From contig JAJDOF010000018.1 in the NCBI GenBank assembly GCA_022340305.1, positions 1 to 46,390 of the forward strand: 46,390 nucleotides of DNA, given 5' to 3'. Made by a program: the position numbers and the translations under genes. The notes under the pieces are model-generated. The model did no database searches and had not been told where the DNA came from. It was given only the letters and a program-made list of their open reading frames with translations. Positions 42,843 through 46,390 of the stretch are shown one piece after another; position 1 is the stretch's first letter, and each line of letters opens with the position of its first letter. Origin of the DNA: Gammaproteobacteria bacterium (GTDB taxonomy: Bacteria; Pseudomonadota; Gammaproteobacteria; GCA-001735895).

Positions 42843-44216
42843 TTACGTTTCCCCGGTTTGTTTTTTCGGTCTTGACCAGCCGTCAATGGTAACCTGTTTC
42901 GCGCGCGACAGGGTAAGCCTGTCGGCTGCTACATCTTTGGTGATAGTCGAGCCAGCCCCGATAGTCGCATTGCGCGCCACCCGCACGGGGGCCACTAACT
43001 GCGTATCCGAACCCACGAATACCCCATCTTCAATAATCGTCTTGAACTTGTTGGCGCCGTCATAATTACAGGTAATGGTACCCGCGCCGATGTTAACGCC
43101 GCTGCCCATCTCGGTATCACCGATGTAGCTCAGGTGATTCACTTTACTGCCCTGGCCGATGCGCGCCTGCTTGGTTTCGACGAAGTTCCCGATCCTGACC
43201 TCATCTGCGCATTCGGTACCCGGGCGGATACGCGCGAACGGGCCGATGCTCACCTTGCGACCGATGATCGCATCCTCGATCGACGTCATCGGCTTGATTT
43301 CGCTGCCGGCGTCGATACGCGTATTGCGAATCACGCAATTGGCGCCGATACGTACGTTATCGCCGAGACTCACCTCGCCTTCGAAGATACAATTTATGTC
43401 GATCTCGACATCGTGGCCCACGGTCAGCTCACCGCGCACATCGATGCGCGTCGGATCGTAAAGCTTGACGCCCTGGGCCATCAACGCGCTTGCCGCGCGT
43501 TGGCGGTAAAGCGTCTCGACCTGGGCTAATTGCTGCTGATTATTGATGCCATTGACCTCGTTGGCATCCTCGCAGACGACCGCCGAAACGATTTCACCCT
43601 GCGCCGCGGCGATCGCGACTACGTCTGTCAGGTAATACTCACCCTGAGCATTAGTGTTGTCGAGGGCCATGACCAGCTTGCGCAACCCTGCGCCGCGGAG
43701 CAACAGGATACCGGAATTACATTCGGTGATTTCTGCCTGTGCCCGGCTGGTATCTTTCTGCTCGACGATGGCGCAGACACCACCATCTGCGGCGCGCACG
43801 ATACGGCCATAACCGTGGGGATTCTGCGGGATAAAGCTGAGTACTGTAACCGCGGCAGCACCACGTTGTTTCACCAGCTGCGCGAGTGTTGCGCCACGAA
43901 TCAGCGGGACGTCGCCCACCAGTACCAGCACATCGTTACCAGTATCGATCACATCAAGACATTGCTGCAGCGCGTGGCCTGTCCCCAATTGCTGTGCCTG
44001 TTCGACGAAGGTGACCGGTTGTTGTGCCATGGCTTCGCGCACCTGCGCAGCGCCATGGCCCACGACCAGGATAATCTGGTCAGGCTGTAGCTCGCGACTA
44101 CTGGCGACGACGTGCTGCAGGATCGGCTTGCCGGCAAGTTCGTGAACCACCTTGGGCCGCGAGGACATCATACGCGTGCCCTGGCCGGCGGCGAGAATAA
44201 CAACAGATAATGGCAT
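42843..44216 (-). CDS. glmU: Bifunctional UDP-GlcNAc pyrophosphorylase / glucosamine-1-phosphate acetyltransferase
   Basis: 457 residues carrying both last steps of UDP-GlcNAc synthesis. The N-terminal pyrophosphorylase domain has LAAGQGTRMMSSRPKVVHEL and VLVGDVPLI. The C-terminal left-handed beta-helix acetyltransferase domain has hexapeptide repeats, VNHLSYIGDTEMGSGVNIGA and CNYDGANKFKTIIEDGVFVG. Length is normal. It lies between atpC and glmS, a common gammaproteobacterial order. Confidence 0.98.
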   Translation of the reverse strand: MPLSVVILAAGQGTRMMSSRPKVVHELAGKPILQHVVASSRELQPDQIILVVGHGAAQVREAMAQQPVTFVEQAQQLGTGHALQQCLDVIDTGNDVLVLVGDVPLIRGATLAQLVKQRGAAAVTVLSFIPQNPHGYGRIVRAADGGVCAIVEQKDTSRAQAEITECNSGILLLRGAGLRKLVMALDNTNAQGEYYLTDVVAIAAAQGEIVSAVVCEDANEVNGINNQQQLAQVETLYRQRAASALMAQGVKLYDPTRIDVRGELTVGHDVEIDINCIFEGEVSLGDNVRIGANCVIRNTRIDAGSEIKPMTSIEDAIIGRKVSIGPFARIRPGTECADEVRIGNFVETKQARIGQGSKVNHLSYIGDTEMGSGVNIGAGTITCNYDGANKFKTIIEDGVFVGSDTQLVAPVRVARNATIGAGSTITKDVAADRLTLSRAKQVTIDGWSRPKKQTGET

Positions 44217-44382
44217 GGATGGATTCTAGATCAAAAATCGACGCAGTATTGTAATCTACTGCGCAATAGGAGTCATTCGCGTACAGATCGCAAGCAAACC
44301 GGGTAAGGCGCCATTGATACAAGGTCCACGCTTACGCGGGGACGACGTTACGTGTAAAAAACTCGGGGATGAAAAAGCGACC

Positions 44383-44469
44383 AAAATCGGGGACAGACCA
44401 CGTTTTTGCTTCTCAAAGATAAAAACCTGGTTGCCAGTCCCGTTAAAAACGTGGTCTGTCCCCGATTTT
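44383..44469. repeat. REP/MITE-like element with perfect 25-bp inverted repeats
   Basis: Left arm 44383-44407 and right arm 44445-44469 are exact reverse complements of each other (25 of 25), with a 37-nt spacer. The arm contains CGGGGACAGACCACG, a motif I associate with REP-type repeats linked to REP-associated tyrosine transposases (TnpA_REP) in proteobacteria. No transposase is in the window, so it would be a non-autonomous copy. Confidence 0.75.
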
Positions 44470-44489
44470 TCGCGGATGACGAGCAAGAT

Positions 44490-44511
44490 AAAGGACCGAA
44501 GCCCTTTTTTT
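44490..44511 (-). terminator. Weak terminator-like hairpin after atpC
   Basis: On the minus strand AAAGG / CCTTT around an 8-nt loop, 10 bp after the atpC stop. Stem short; read-through into glmU is likely. Confidence 0.35.
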
Positions 44512-44520
44512 AGCGGATTG

Positions 44521-44937
44521 TCACTTGCGCCGCAGTTTCTTTATCGCGGCAATCTGTGCCGCGGCGGCGGCGAGTTCGGCCCGGGCTTTGGCCACGTCGA
44601 GATCCGACTTTTGATCGGCCAATGCCGCTTCGGCGCGTTTCTGTGCTTCCAGTGCAGCGGCCTCATCGAGATCGTCGGCACGAATCGCGGTATCCGAAAG
44701 CACGGTTACCAGGTGCGGCTGCACCTCGAGTATGCCACCGGAGATAAAGAAGAACTCTTCTTTACCGTCGCCGACATCGAGACGAATTTCACCCGGCTTC
44801 AACGGTGATATCAACGGTGTGTGGCGCGGTGCGATACCGAGCTCACCCATCACTGCCGGTGCGTAAACCATGTACGCCTCGCCGGAGTAGATCTGCTCTT
44901 CGGCACTGACGATATCAACCTGGATGGTGTTTGCCAT
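44521..44937 (-). CDS. atpC: ATP synthase epsilon subunit
   Basis: 138-residue F1 epsilon subunit, part of the central stalk and inhibitor of the enzyme. N-terminal beta-sandwich with [32 protein letters not shown] and [14 protein letters not shown]; the C-terminal helical pair ([17 protein letters not shown]) is present, so the inhibitory form is expected. Nine bp from atpD. Confidence 0.97.
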   Translation of the reverse strand: MANTIQVDIVSAEEQIYSGEAYMVYAPAVMGELGIAPRHTPLISPLKPGEIRLDVGDGKEEFFFISGGILEVQPHLVTVLSDTAIRADDLDEAAALEAQKRAEAALADQKSDLDVAKARAELAAAAAQIAAIKKLRRK

Positions 44938-44946
44938 GACGTTACC

Positions 44947-46347
<1,401 letters not shown>

Positions 46348-46356
46348 TTAATAAGT

Positions 46357-46390
46357 TTAAACTGCCGCCGCGCCGGCCACGATTTCGCTG
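46357..46390 (-). CDS. atpG: ATP synthase gamma subunit, last codons only
   Basis: Reading into the window end on the minus strand gives SEIVAGAAAV and a stop, which is the conserved C-terminus of AtpG (E. coli ends EIVSGAAAV). The gene continues past the window edge, 30 bp upstream of atpD. Confidence 0.85.
   Translation of the reverse strand, partial: SEIVAGAAAV

Larger units (their letters stand above)
44217..44520. other. Intergenic region between glmU and atpC
   Basis: 304 bp. Besides the 25-bp inverted repeat at 44383-44469 it contains a second, weaker palindromic stretch around 44325-44345 (CCACGCTTACGCGGGG) and a small hairpin at 44490-44511 next to atpC. No credible gene. Confidence 0.6.

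Noticed and set aside
44314..44808. 164-codon frame across the REP-like element
   Set aside because: Half lies antisense to atpC and half in the inverted repeat; not a plausible protein.

Overview
The window is bacterial chromosome, about 46 kb, gene-dense and moderately GC-rich. Gene order points to a gammaproteobacterium: glnA-ntrB-ntrC, a gpsA-secB-yibN block close to envC-ctpA-yibQ, and atpG-atpD-atpC-glmU-glmS. The genus cannot be named from sequence reading alone. No rRNA, tRNA, CRISPR array or intact insertion sequence was seen.

Layout. (1) 1-3214, plus strand: nitrogen control, with glnA (5' end cut by the window), a terminator, ntrB, and an ntrC-like gene that has the receiver and Fis-type DNA-binding domains but no AAA+ sigma-54 activator domain. 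(2) 3390-23815: a large MSHA-like type IV pilus locus. The main run of genes on the minus strand reads, in transcription order, sigma-54 response regulator, mshM, mshL (secretin), mshN-like, mshE, mshG, a PilM/PilN-like mshI, mshJ, mshK, a 714-residue PilX/GspK-like pseudopilin and a minor pilin. It starts from a good sigma-70 promoter. A membrane histidine kinase faces it on the plus strand. Beyond the kinase lie an ABC-2 permease, a membrane-anchored unknown, a prepilin with its own sigma-54 promoter and terminator, and an ABC ATPase. The likely logic is kinase to sigma-54 regulator to pilin promoter, as in PilS/PilR/PilA. (3) 23992-24672: a decayed scar holding a frameshifted 5' piece of an mshI-type gene joined to a frameshifted mshP-type piece, apparently left by deletion of a different msh operon.

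(4) 24903-31659: housekeeping genes: trmL, gpsA, secB, a YibN-type rhodanese, an ArsR regulator with the Cys41/Cys107 pair of persulfide sensors, then envC, ctpA and yibQ. (5) 31706-33088: an amidase-signature enzyme. (6) 33165-38010: two divergent operons, a response regulator/histidine kinase pair and a multi-pass coiled-coil membrane protein with a von Willebrand A-type lipoprotein. Helically phased TTCAC repeats lie between them. I recognise no described system here, and it is the best candidate for something new. (7) 38355-40976: SGNH/GDSL esterase, flavin-reductase-like protein, VOC metalloprotein. (8) 41016-46390: glmS, glmU, a REP-like 25-bp inverted repeat, atpC, atpD and the last codons of atpG.

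All functional calls rest on motifs and family knowledge read by eye; no database search was run.
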